NCBI GenBank assembly: GCA_900550775.1
Contig: URTH01000086.1
Span: forward strand, 1 to 7,209
Direction: 5' to 3'
From: an uncultured Eubacteriales bacterium
Lineage (GTDB): Bacteria > Bacillota > Clostridia > Monoglobales > Monoglobaceae
DNA length: 7,209 nucleotides
Part shown: piece after piece, positions 1 through 6,334 of the stretch
How positions within the stretch are numbered: the first letter of the stretch is position 1
Layout of the letters: the number at the start of each line of letters is the position of its first letter
The notes under the pieces: generated by a model
Databases searched by the model: none
Seen by the model: the letters and a program-made list of their open reading frames with translations, nothing else
What the model was told of the DNA's origin: nothing
Position numbers and translations under genes: made by a program

Positions 1-317
1 CCTGGGAATTAAAGGACAATACATTCCGTTTTCAATATGATGCGTCACAGAATATTGTGCTCAGCGGGTACTCAAAAAATGAAACGTCCGATGGCGGTGA
101 CTGGCCGAATAAAACGGAAGCGGCGTCTGTATTGCAATTTTATGATATGCCGTCTATCGTGGTGAACGGAGAAGAAAAAGCAATCAAGTCATCGTACGGC
201 GGAAAAGTGTATGATGCAAATATCATGATGTATAAGGATGAGCTTTATATTCCCGTTCAAATGGTGGCAGAACTCCTCGATTACGAGATTGCCGTAACGG
301 ATATTTTGTGGGATTAA
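1..317 (+). CDS. C-terminal part of a copper-amine-oxidase-N-terminal-like (stalk) domain protein
   Basis: The frame is open from the left edge (first full codon at position 3) to a TAA at 315-317, giving about 104 residues of a longer protein whose start is outside the window. The segment NTFRFQYDASQNIVLSGYS near the edge resembles the end of one stalk-domain repeat. The later VVNGEEKAI followed by KDELYIPVQMVAELLDYEI matches the usual beta-strand pattern 'vNG-x(n)-g-tlvPlR-iaEalG' of the copper amine oxidase N-terminal domain family. In Firmicutes this domain is common in secreted or surface proteins, where it is not thought to carry oxidase activity, so a role at the cell envelope is an inference. 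The protein stops at DILWD, roughly where the domain normally continues with one last strand, so the final repeat looks a few residues short. Gene identity beyond the domain cannot be given. Confidence 0.6.
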   Translation, partial: WELKDNTFRFQYDASQNIVLSGYSKNETSDGGDWPNKTEAASVLQFYDMPSIVVNGEEKAIKSSYGGKVYDANIMMYKDELYIPVQMVAELLDYEIAVTDILWD

Positions 318-334
318 ATACGGTTCGTTCAATG

Positions 335-370
335 AAAAACGCATATCACTGAAAAGCGATATGCGTTTTT
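335..370. terminator. bidirectional intrinsic terminator between the stalk-domain gene and rqcP
   Basis: A perfect 13-bp inverted repeat (335-347 pairing with 358-370) with a 10-nt loop is flanked by an A run on the left arm and a T run on the right arm. On the + strand it ends in six T after GATATGCG and lies 18 nt beyond the stop at 317. On the - strand it reads out into five T about 67 nt beyond the rqcP stop. Its position between two convergent genes and its symmetry support termination in both directions. Confidence 0.85.
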
Positions 371-436
371 TGACTCTGTTTGATGGCCGATGCGGTCAGT
401 GACCGGTTTGTCAATGGCCGCATTGAGTGCATTTTT

Positions 437-694
437 TCAGGAATTTTGCGGCGTGTCTGCGGCCTCATACATGGTTTTTGCCGCGTCTTTAAACGCGGTG
501 TCTTTGACCTCCAGCACGCGGACGTGGATGGGCTTTGCCCCAAAGGCAATGGTAATGACGTCGCCGACTTTTACGTCATAGGAGGCACGCGCCGTCTTGC
601 CGTTGACGCTGATTCGGCCGCTGTCGCAGGCCTCATTTGCCACGGTGCGGCGTTTAATCAGCCGGGACACCTTTAAATATTTATCAAGTCTCAT
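437..694 (-). CDS. rqcP: RqcP (YabO), S4-domain ribosome quality control factor
   Basis: This 85-residue protein is almost entirely an S4 RNA-binding fold. It begins [16 protein letters not shown], continues with [20 protein letters not shown], and closely tracks the family of B. subtilis RqcP/YabO (86 aa) and E. coli Hsp15. RqcP is known to bind the 50S subunit carrying a stalled peptidyl-tRNA and to work with RqcH during C-terminal alanine tailing. An ATG at 718 would add eight residues (MKKRRTNK), but family proteins start at MRLDK. An AAGGAG sits 10 nt before the ATG at 694, so 694 is chosen. The start overlaps the end of mazG by 11 nt, pointing to translational coupling. The tail after residue 75 ([10 protein letters not shown]) is not conserved. 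Identification is firm; the function is by homology. Confidence 0.92.
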   Translation of the reverse strand: MRLDKYLKVSRLIKRRTVANEACDSGRISVNGKTARASYDVKVGDVITIAFGAKPIHVRVLEVKDTAFKDAAKTMYEAADTPQNS

Positions 695-1322
695 CTTGTT
701 GGTTCTCCTTTTCTTCAAATTCAGTGATATAGTGGTTTAAATAGCGGCTCAGCGCCAGTTCGGGATCGATATGGTGCTTGCGGCATTGATCTGCAACCCG
801 AAAAAGCAGCGCGCCGAGTCCCAACTCGTCCATCGCAAAATCCCCTGTCTGCGGTGCGGTGTACCCGGCCTTTTCCGCTTTGCGCAAAATCTTTTCCGCA
901 CGCATCAGCGCCGGAAGAGCGGCAGAGACGCCGCGCATTTCCTCCGCTACGGTTGCCTGGCTGCGATCCCTGCGCTTGATTTCATCCCAGTCGGCAGGTT
1001 CATCTGCCGTGCCGAACAGGTGCGGATGCCGATGTATCATCTTGCGGCATATGGCGTCTGTGACATCGTCAATATCATAGCCGCCTTCCTCGGCGGCGAT
1101 CTGTGCATGAAATACCACCTGTAACAGTACATCGCCGCTCTCATCGGCGATTTTTTGATTGTCACCGCTATCGATGGCCTCAACAAGCTCATAGGCCTCT
1201 TCAACTACGTGTTTTTTGATGCTTTCATGGGTTTGTTTCCGATCCCACGGGCAGCCGTCCGCGGCGCGCAGCCTTTGCATGATGGAAAGCAGATCCTGAA
1301 AGTCGTATTTCTTTTGATTCAT
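684..1322 (-). CDS. mazG: MazG-type nucleoside triphosphate pyrophosphohydrolase, with a degenerate second domain
   Basis: This 212-residue protein hydrolyses (d)NTPs to NMP and pyrophosphate, cleaning aberrant nucleotides from the cytosolic pool or tuning the stress response. The first MazG domain (about residues 8-105) is intact: the CPWDRKQTH motif at 24-32, metal-binding EExxE at E41, E42 and E45, ExxD at E61 and D64, and RHPHLFG at 98-104. The linker [14 protein letters not shown] (136-149) is also family-typical. The second domain is shortened: the helix that normally supplies its EExxE is missing, and the usual ELGDLLF reads [10 protein letters not shown] (165-174). Full-length MazG is near 260 aa. 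There is no YabN-like N-terminal methyltransferase domain. The start is ATG at 1322, with GGGG 9 nt upstream lying close to the flippase stop (13-nt gap). Family assignment is firm; catalytic competence is inferred from the first domain only. Confidence 0.92.
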   Translation of the reverse strand: MNQKKYDFQDLLSIMQRLRAADGCPWDRKQTHESIKKHVVEEAYELVEAIDSGDNQKIADESGDVLLQVVFHAQIAAEEGGYDIDDVTDAICRKMIHRHPHLFGTADEPADWDEIKRRDRSQATVAEEMRGVSAALPALMRAEKILRKAEKAGYTAPQTGDFAMDELGLGALLFRVADQCRKHHIDPELALSRYLNHYITEFEEKENQQDET

Positions 1323-1335
1323 TGTGATAACCCCA

Positions 1336-3114
1336 TTACTTTAAAAGTTTGCATTTTGTTAAAACGGCAGCAATTTTTTCACCCTTGGGCAGACGGAGAA
1401 CATCTTCGCGTGCGATTGCCTTTACCGCAAAGACGGCAAAGAGATAAGTCAGTGCGCAGACGCCGAGCTCCGCCGCAATCAGCAGCCGGCGCAGCCAGAT
1501 ATTGACTGCCGCGTTTTCCAAAAATCCGGGGCCGGTGACAAAGGTGCCGAGTACAAAACCGACGCCGCCCATAATCAGCGCGGCAAACAGCGGTTTTAGC
1601 AAAAAGGTGCTCGGACGGAACCGGATTTTAGCGTGGCGGATAATCTGGGTAATGTTCAGCACGGCGATGATGGTGTAGCAGATAAAGGTGCCGACCGGCG
1701 CACCGTCAATGCCAAGGTAAGGAATGCAGAAAAAGTTTACCAAAACCTTGGCGATGCCGCCGATAATCATATTGATGACCGGCAGATAAACCTTGCCGTA
1801 GGCCTGCAAAATCGCATTGGTAACCGAGACCACCGAAACGGGAATGATCGCGATACCCAAAATCGCCATAACGGATTTTGCGTTGGTGTCGCCGAAAAGG
1901 AGGAAGAGGACTTCCTTTGACAGGGAGGCAAGTCCCAGTGCACAGGGCGCTGCAAACAAGACGGCAATGCGGATGGCGCTCTCTGTGATGCTGCGCGCCT
2001 CAAGACCGTTCTTTCGTGTGACGGCGGCCGAGATGGCCGGAACAACGCTCATGCCGAGTGCAACAACCAAGGTAAGCGGCAGATTAAAAATCGTCAGCGC
2101 TTTGCCGGTATACATGCCGTAGAGGGTCGAGGCCTCATGCTGATAAAGCGTCAGTCCCTGCCAGCCCTCTTCGGCGACCTGGGTCGCAAATTTTGTTCCC
2201 TCGCGGAACATAAAATCATAATGAGAAAGCACCTCCGGCCGGGTGACAAGACGCCGGGTGATGGTTGCCATGTCGATCAGCGAGGTGAGAGAGGAGACCG
2301 ATGCGCCGATGGTGATCGGAATGGCGATTAAAATCAGTTCCTTTAAAATGGTGCGGTTAGATCGCAGCGGTGCGGCCTGCGGCAGCTTTGCGCGGCGTTT
2401 TTTGGTGGCAAGATAGATGATGCTGAGCAGCAAAAAGGAAAGAAACGTGCCCGTTGTTACGCCGGAAATCGCACCGGCGGAGGCATAGACCGTCCGAAGG
2501 TGGAGGGACTGTACTTTCTTTGCGGCAATATCCACGGCAGCGGAAAGGTTGGTGTCCACGGCCATGTTCATAAAAAAGCTTGCCGCCAGCATGCCGACAA
2601 TGAGCTTTGCGGAGGCTTCAATCACCTCGGAAAGCGCGGTGGGAAGCATGTTTTGGCGACCTTGAAAGTAGCCGCGGTATACAGAGGCCATCGAAACAAA
2701 AAACACGGCCGGCGAAATGGCAAGGATGCCGAGTGCAGAGCCGGGCACCGAAACCAGAGCCTCTAACTGATTATGAAATACGAAGAGGAGCGCTGTTCCA
2801 ATCAAACCGATCGCAGCCAAAAAGCGCAGTGCGGTTTGAAAAATTCGCTTTGCGTCCTGTTCGTGATTTTTGGCAGTGCTTTCCGCCACCATTTTAGAAA
2901 TGGCAATCGGAAAACCGGCCGTTGCGACGATAAACATGAAGGTGTAAATCTGATATGCAATATTAAAATAGCCCATTCCGTCATCACCGATTAAATTGGT
3001 GAGCGGAATTTTAAAAAAGGCGCCAATGATCTTGACAATCAGGTTTGCAATTCCCAAAACCAAAGCACCCTGCACAAATCCGTTTGTTTTGGGCGTATTT
3101 TTCTTCTCATTCAA
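1336..3114 (-). CDS. SpoVB/YabM-like polysaccharide or lipid-linked precursor flippase (MOP superfamily)
   Basis: This is an integral membrane protein of 592 residues with about 14 hydrophobic helices, belonging to the MVF/SpoVB-like branch of the MOP (MATE/MurJ) exporters. It shows the early GALVLGIANLIVKIIGAFFKIPL helix region, the motif YRGYFQGRQNMLPTALSEVIE (about residues 146-166), and a C-terminal EDVLRLPKGEKIA tail typical of YabM/SpoVB. Such proteins are known or thought to flip undecaprenyl-linked sugars across the membrane. At 592 aa it is longer than the usual 520-550, with extra residues in loops near 185-210 and 290-335. Its place upstream of mazG and rqcP matches B. subtilis yabM. 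Start: TTG at 3114 has GAGGAG (3129-3124) 9 nt upstream. The longer in-frame TTG at 3123 abuts that same site and is less likely. YabM versus SpoVB or MurJ identity, and the cargo, cannot be decided here. Confidence 0.88.
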   Translation of the reverse strand: MNEKKNTPKTNGFVQGALVLGIANLIVKIIGAFFKIPLTNLIGDDGMGYFNIAYQIYTFMFIVATAGFPIAISKMVAESTAKNHEQDAKRIFQTALRFLAAIGLIGTALLFVFHNQLEALVSVPGSALGILAISPAVFFVSMASVYRGYFQGRQNMLPTALSEVIEASAKLIVGMLAASFFMNMAVDTNLSAAVDIAAKKVQSLHLRTVYASAGAISGVTTGTFLSFLLLSIIYLATKKRRAKLPQAAPLRSNRTILKELILIAIPITIGASVSSLTSLIDMATITRRLVTRPEVLSHYDFMFREGTKFATQVAEEGWQGLTLYQHEASTLYGMYTGKALTIFNLPLTLVVALGMSVVPAISAAVTRKNGLEARSITESAIRIAVLFAAPCALGLASLSKEVLFLLFGDTNAKSVMAILGIAIIPVSVVSVTNAILQAYGKVYLPVINMIIGGIAKVLVNFFCIPYLGIDGAPVGTFICYTIIAVLNITQIIRHAKIRFRPSTFLLKPLFAALIMGGVGFVLGTFVTGPGFLENAAVNIWLRRLLIAAELGVCALTYLFAVFAVKAIAREDVLRLPKGEKIAAVLTKCKLLK

Positions 3115-3157
3115 AGCATCCAACTCCTCATCGTATTGTCCACTGAAAACCTATCTT

Positions 3158-3186
3158 ATTATATTATACTTTCTCAAAAAAAACAA
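3158..3186 (-). promoter_or_regulatory. sigma-A-type promoter of the flippase-mazG-rqcP operon
   Basis: Read on the - strand there is TTGTTT (3186-3181), a 17-nt spacer, and TATAAT (3163-3158), followed 43 nt later by the TTG start at 3114. A second overlapping TATAAT (3168-3163) leaves only a 12-nt spacer and is less suitable. It lies between the glycosyltransferase terminator and the flippase, as expected for the head of a new transcription unit. Confidence 0.6.
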
Positions 3187-3227
3187 CTGCTTTTCCTTAT
3201 TTTTCTTGCGGATTTCGCTTATCATAC

Positions 3228-3261
3228 AAAAAAGGATGCGGGCAATCGCCTGCATCCTTTT
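3228..3261 (-). terminator. intrinsic terminator of the glycosyltransferase gene
   Basis: On the - strand AAAAGGATGC pairs with GCATCCTTTT. An inner GGC/GCC closes a GATT loop, with one A-C mismatch between the two helices. Six T follow on the 3' side. It starts 11 nt after the glycosyltransferase stop at 3273 and separates that gene from the downstream flippase operon. Confidence 0.88.
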
Positions 3262-3272
3262 CAATCTTTCCT

Positions 3273-4535
3273 TTACGCAATCATCTGATCGCTTTGTACC
3301 TCGTCCAGTGTGCGGACAACGGAATGCTTGATGGGCTTCCATTCTACCTTTTTAAACAGGGCAATGACCGCAATCGGAACATAAGTCAGCATGAAGATCG
3401 GGAAGGTGAATAAGTTTAAAATCCGCTTTCCCTTGCTGCAGTGAATCTGATTCCATTCGGTGATGGTGGTAATTGTCCCAAGGATAAAGAACAACCCGTA
3501 AAAATTCAATAACGTCTGCAAAAGCGTTTGCAGCAGAATCGGCGTTTCGGGCGATTTTGCAATCATGCCGAGCGGTATGGCAACCGCGTTTACAATGGTG
3601 CTGATTAAGGTCAGCAGCATGGCCGGCATAATCGTCATCAGCATATCAAAGCAAGAAAAGCTGCCTTTAAAGATGCCGCGGAAGAGCTGGCCGCCGTAGT
3701 TTGCAAACACCTGATAGAACCCCTTTGCCCAGCGCAGCCGCTGCGTGTACGACTGACGGAACAGAGTCGGCTGCTCGTCATAAAGAATCGCATCGGCACA
3801 GTAACCGATGGTTTCGCCGTGGATGACGCTGTCTACCGTAAACTCGATATCCTCGGTCAGAAGATGGTGAATCCAGCCGCCGTTTTTGCGGATGATATCG
3901 GCACTGACCAAAAATCCGGTGCCGGAGATGGCGCAGCTGGTATTCAGCTGCATTCTGGAATTGTTTAAAAACTTTGCCTCACGCAGGAACCAAAGCGAGT
4001 AACCGGCAGAAATCCAGTTGCTGCCGAAATTTTTGGAGTTACGGTAGCTGGTGATGATGCGGTAGCCGGCGGAAAAGACCTTATTCATCTCAGCGATGTA
4101 GTTCGGGTCTAAAAGATTGTCGGCGTCAAAAATCATGTAGGCCGCGTATTCCTTTTCGGCATAGTCGCGGTTAATAATCTCAAACATCCAGTCGAGCGCA
4201 TAGCCCTTGCCGACCTGCTTGTCGTTAAAACGCTCATAAACAATGGCGCCGGCAGAGCGTGCCACCTGTGCCGTGTCATCCGTGCAGTTATCGGCAATCA
4301 CAAACACGTCCACCAGATCGGACGGATAGTTCTGATTTTTAATACTCTCAATCAGCTGCGCAATCACCGACCGCTCGTTTCTGGCTGAGACGACAACGGC
4401 ATAGCGATGCAGCGTATCGGCCTCAAAATGCTTTGGCTTTTTGAGAAGTCCGACAAAAATATAAAAAAACTGATATGCATAACACAAGGTAAACACAATG
4501 GAAATCATAAAGTTCAAATAAATGATTGTTTTCAT
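3273..4535 (-). CDS. membrane-bound family 2 (processive-type) glycosyltransferase
   Basis: This 420-residue protein has a GT-A domain held between membrane helices, as in cellulose or hyaluronan synthase-like enzymes. An N-terminal helix spans about 3-31. The catalytic domain follows with ADNCTDDT (81-88), the metal-binding DAD of MIFDADN (D137, D139), the acceptor/base motif TED (227-229) and QRLRW (Q265, R268, W269), the QxxRW signature of chain-forming enzymes. Further helices lie at about 298-324, 335-357 and 375-395. It should transfer sugars from a nucleotide donor to a glycan or lipid on the cytoplasmic face; donor and product cannot be read from sequence. Start: an in-frame ATG at 4604 would add 23 charged residues, but ATG at 4535 has AAGGGG 6 nt upstream and leads straight into the membrane helix. 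It has its own terminator, so it appears monocistronic. No partner synthase or export gene sits beside it. Confidence 0.88.
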   Translation of the reverse strand: MKTIIYLNFMISIVFTLCYAYQFFYIFVGLLKKPKHFEADTLHRYAVVVSARNERSVIAQLIESIKNQNYPSDLVDVFVIADNCTDDTAQVARSAGAIVYERFNDKQVGKGYALDWMFEIINRDYAEKEYAAYMIFDADNLLDPNYIAEMNKVFSAGYRIITSYRNSKNFGSNWISAGYSLWFLREAKFLNNSRMQLNTSCAISGTGFLVSADIIRKNGGWIHHLLTEDIEFTVDSVIHGETIGYCADAILYDEQPTLFRQSYTQRLRWAKGFYQVFANYGGQLFRGIFKGSFSCFDMLMTIMPAMLLTLISTIVNAVAIPLGMIAKSPETPILLQTLLQTLLNFYGLFFILGTITTITEWNQIHCSKGKRILNLFTFPIFMLTYVPIAVIALFKKVEWKPIKHSVVRTLDEVQSDQMIA

Positions 4536-4562
4536 AAGAATCCCCTTATCCCGTTTGCAAGC

Positions 4563-4584
4563 GCCGCGGCATAATATGCGCGGC
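4563..4584 (-). other. GC-rich palindrome in the glycosyltransferase 5' leader
   Basis: GCCGCG (4563-4568) pairs with CGCGGC (4579-4584), extended by three more pairs around one bulged G, with an AAT loop. It stands out as GC-rich in an AT-rich leader, about 28 nt before the chosen ATG at 4535 and just upstream of its Shine-Dalgarno site. It lacks a T run, so it is not a terminator. It may be an mRNA hairpin affecting translation or a DNA operator. If the ATG at 4604 were the true start, it would simply be coding. Confidence 0.4.
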
Positions 4585-4604
4585 ACAGTTTCCCTTACGA
4601 TCAT

Positions 4605-4976
4605 TTTTGTATTCTATAATCTATCATCTTACCATTACTTTTATATAGCTAAAATATAAATAACAAATAAAGAAAATATAAACTTTTTATAAACATGTTG
4701 GTAAAATATAGAAAATCTATGTAAATATTCAGTTTTCATGTATTAAAGTGCTAATTTTGCCCCAAAAAACTGTGCTTTTTGCATAATAAAAATGCCGTCC
4801 TATCGTTAAAAATCTACAAAATTAAAATTTGGTTACAAATACCAAACAAGAGGTAATTTTTTTGTAGACTTGGTTCATTTTATGCAAAACAAAGCGGAAT
4901 AGAACCAAAATGAGAGCAGAAAAGGAAAAGCTTCCCTTAAAGAGACCGGCGGCGGATTGACGGGAGGCGGTTATCC
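4605..4976. other. AT-rich divergent intergenic region without a recognised gene
   Basis: This stretch between the divergent glycosyltransferase and HD genes is strongly AT-rich up to about 4890 and then turns GC-richer (4940-4970). On the - strand TTGTTA followed by TATAAA or TAAAAG (about 4635-4665) is a possible but weak promoter for the glycosyltransferase. A 16-codon frame (4910-4960) has only a distant GGAA before it and is not called as a gene. The inverted-repeat cluster at 4813-4908 is listed separately. I recognise no known riboswitch, T-box or tRNA here. Confidence 0.6.
4813..4908. repeat. cluster of nested and tandem inverted repeats (alternating TTGGT / ACCAA)
   Basis: Three perfect inverted repeats are packed in 96 nt. 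TCTACAAAA (4813-4821) pairs with TTTTGTAGA (4860-4868) and encloses TTTGGT (4828-4833) pairing with ACCAAA (4841-4846) across a 7-nt loop. Directly after comes TTGGTTC (4870-4876) pairing with GAACCAA (4902-4908) across 25 nt. The core TTGGT thus appears four times in alternating orientation, which also allows a competing fold between the middle two copies. It could be a multi-site operator between divergent genes or a structured RNA; nothing in the sequence decides between them. Confidence 0.5.
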
Positions 4977-5132
4977 ATGCAAAGTAAAATTTCGTCTTTC
5001 CGTAAAAAGTCGGTCATAAATGGGGTATCTTTTTTGAAAAATCTGTGTTATAATGGTCTAAATATGCAGAAAAACTACGAAATGAGCAGATGGGAAGGGG
5101 TCTTTGGCAATGATACGAAAATCTCTCATTGA
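4977..5132 (+). CDS. possible 51-aa small protein or leader ORF overlapping the HD gene start
   Basis: ATG at 4977 is preceded by GGGAGG (4962-4967), one of the better ribosome-binding sites in the window, with 9 nt to the ATG. The frame runs 51 codons to TGA at 5130-5132 and so overlaps the first 23 nt of the HD gene in another frame. The product begins MQSKISSFRKKSVINGV, is basic (about +5), has one cysteine and no membrane helix or signal peptide. I recognise no family. It may be a leader ORF that modulates translation of the HD gene. Against it, the likely -10 box of the HD gene lies inside the frame, so the frame would need an upstream promoter, and none is clear. Its length is also within what chance allows. 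Confidence 0.3.
   Translation: MQSKISSFRKKSVINGVSFLKNLCYNGLNMQKNYEMSRWEGVFGNDTKISH
5046..5054 (+). promoter_or_regulatory. extended -10 promoter of the HD-domain gene
   Basis: TGTTATAAT is a perfect TGn-extended -10 element. The -35 region 17-18 nt upstream is poor (around TATCTT), which extended -10 promoters tolerate. Transcription would begin near 5061, leaving a leader of about 50 nt with the AAGGGG site at 5095-5100. Sequences upstream of it, including the inverted repeats at 4813-4908, would then be outside this transcript. Confidence 0.55.
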
Positions 5133-6291
5133 ATTTATTTTTGACGCTGCGTCCATTGAACGGTGGAATGACCATATCCGGCCGTCACGCGGCTTTACGG
5201 AGCTGGACAAGCAGTCGCACAAGATGCTTTGCGCCTATGTGCTGGGAAAGCTGGAACCGGAGATCGACTGGGTTCGGTTGATTGAGGGTGGAATTTTTGA
5301 ATTTTTGCATCGTTTGGTGCTTACCGATATCAAACCGCCGATTTTTCATCGCCTGATGGAGGAAAAGGGCAGAGAACTGAACGCGTGGGCGGTGGAACAG
5401 ATTATGCCGGAGATTGCCTCGATTCCCGGCGGCTTTGCGGAGCGGTTTGCGCGGTATTTTATGGACGAGACGGAGAGCCGGCTCGAAAAGGCGGTGCTGG
5501 AGGGGGCGCATTATCTGGCTACGCAGTGGGAGTTTGGCATTATCTACGATATGTGCAGGCGGTACTACGGCATCGAAAACACCAGACACGAGATCGACAG
5601 CAAGCTGCAGCGGCTGGAACGCATGGAAAGTTTTTCGACCTTTATGCAAAATAAAAATTATCAGGGCTTTACCGATCTTTTGGGAGAACTTCGCTTTCAG
5701 CAGCGCTGGTCGCGTTCGCCCAGAATCCCCGAAACCTCGGTGATCGGGCATATGCTGATCGTGGCGGTCATGTCCTATTTGTGTTCCTGCGAGATCGGCG
5801 CCTGCGCCCAGAGAGCCAAAAATAACTTTTTGGGCGGTCTGTTTCATGATATCCCGGAGGTTTTAACCAGAGATATCGTATCGCCGGTGAAAAACTCGGT
5901 GGAGGGTTTAGATGCCCTGATTAAAAATATTGAGCAGGAACAGATGGAGCGCGTGCTTTATCCTTTGATTCCCAAGGAGTGGCAGGACGAAATTGCGTAT
6001 TATACCAATGATGAGTTTGAAAATAAGGTGATGCTGGACGGAAAGATAACCTTTGTGTCCCCCGATGCCATGAACCAAAGCTACAATCATGCAAGCTATC
6101 AGCCGGTAGACGGCAAGATTATCCGCGGCTGCGATCACTTGGCGGCCTGTGTGGAGACGTATGTTTCGCATACCTGCGGCGTAACCAGCCATACCTTGCA
6201 GGGCGCCAATCGGGAACTTTGCGCGCAGTATAAAAATTCCTGTATCGGCGGCATTGATTTTGGCTGCCTGTTCGATTATTTCAGAATTTAA
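5110..6291 (+). CDS. HD-domain protein with a YfbR-like 5'-deoxynucleotidase module
   Basis: This is a soluble protein of 393 residues. The C-terminal half looks like the YfbR/HD-hydrolase fold: RW at 199-200, the metal histidine in VIGHML (H214), HD at H246-D247 within GLFHDIPEVLTRDIVSPVK (E250, D255), an IEQEQ helix, LIP, and the last metal ligand candidate D342 in RGCDHLAA. YfbR enzymes remove phosphate from deoxynucleoside 5'-monophosphates, so metal-dependent phosphohydrolase activity is likely; the substrate is inferred, not shown. The N-terminal ~190 residues carry conserved-looking ERWNDHIRP and FTELDKQSHKM blocks but no domain I can name. Similar ~400-aa HD proteins occur in Firmicutes and Campylobacterota, as far as I recall. 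Start: ATG at 5110 is 9 nt after AAGGGG, whereas the in-frame TTG at 5104 is only 3 nt away. It is a single gene ended by the 6302-6334 hairpin. Confidence 0.85.
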   Translation: MIRKSLIEFIFDAASIERWNDHIRPSRGFTELDKQSHKMLCAYVLGKLEPEIDWVRLIEGGIFEFLHRLVLTDIKPPIFHRLMEEKGRELNAWAVEQIMPEIASIPGGFAERFARYFMDETESRLEKAVLEGAHYLATQWEFGIIYDMCRRYYGIENTRHEIDSKLQRLERMESFSTFMQNKNYQGFTDLLGELRFQQRWSRSPRIPETSVIGHMLIVAVMSYLCSCEIGACAQRAKNNFLGGLFHDIPEVLTRDIVSPVKNSVEGLDALIKNIEQEQMERVLYPLIPKEWQDEIAYYTNDEFENKVMLDGKITFVSPDAMNQSYNHASYQPVDGKIIRGCDHLAACVETYVSHTCGVTSHTLQGANRELCAQYKNSCIGGIDFGCLFDYFRI

Positions 6292-6301
6292 TACAGTGTT
6301 G

Positions 6302-6334
6302 AAAAAATGAGGCGGCGAAAGCCGTCTCATTTTT
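6302..6334. terminator. bidirectional terminator shared by the HD gene and tcdA
   Basis: AAAATGAGGCGGC and GCCGTCTCATTTT form a 14-bp stem with one G-T pair and a GAAA tetraloop, bordered by A and T runs on both sides. It begins 11 nt after the HD stop. On the other strand it overlaps the last codon and TGA stop of tcdA, so the tcdA stop codon lies inside the stem. Confidence 0.88.

Noticed and set aside
390..436. Second hairpin (ATGCGG/CCGCAT with inner GGTC/GACC) after rqcP
   Set aside because: The arms are short and the loop long, with no T run; the hairpin at 335-370 explains termination better.
380..676. + strand frames opposite rqcP
   Set aside because: The - strand product is a clear S4-domain protein; these frames have no independent support.
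771..1505. Several + strand frames antisense to mazG and the flippase start
   Set aside because: They lie opposite well-identified genes, have no convincing ribosome-binding sites, and their products look like reverse-strand translations.
4910..4960. 16-codon frame ahead of the 51-codon frame
   Set aside because: There is only a weak GGAA 11 nt upstream, the length is trivial, and the charged composition carries no recognisable signal.
4870..5100. Possible riboswitch in the HD gene leader
   Set aside because: I compared by eye with the c-di-GMP-I, ydaO and T-box consensus and found none of their conserved blocks; the likely promoter at 5046-5054 would also place most of this region outside the transcript.
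5185..5847. 220-codon open frame on the - strand
   Set aside because: It lies wholly antisense to the HD gene, whose motifs are recognisable; the product has no family features and shows the composition of a shadow frame.
5908..6330. 140-codon - strand frame at the end of the HD gene
   Set aside because: It is antisense to conserved HD-domain coding sequence and runs through the bidirectional terminator.
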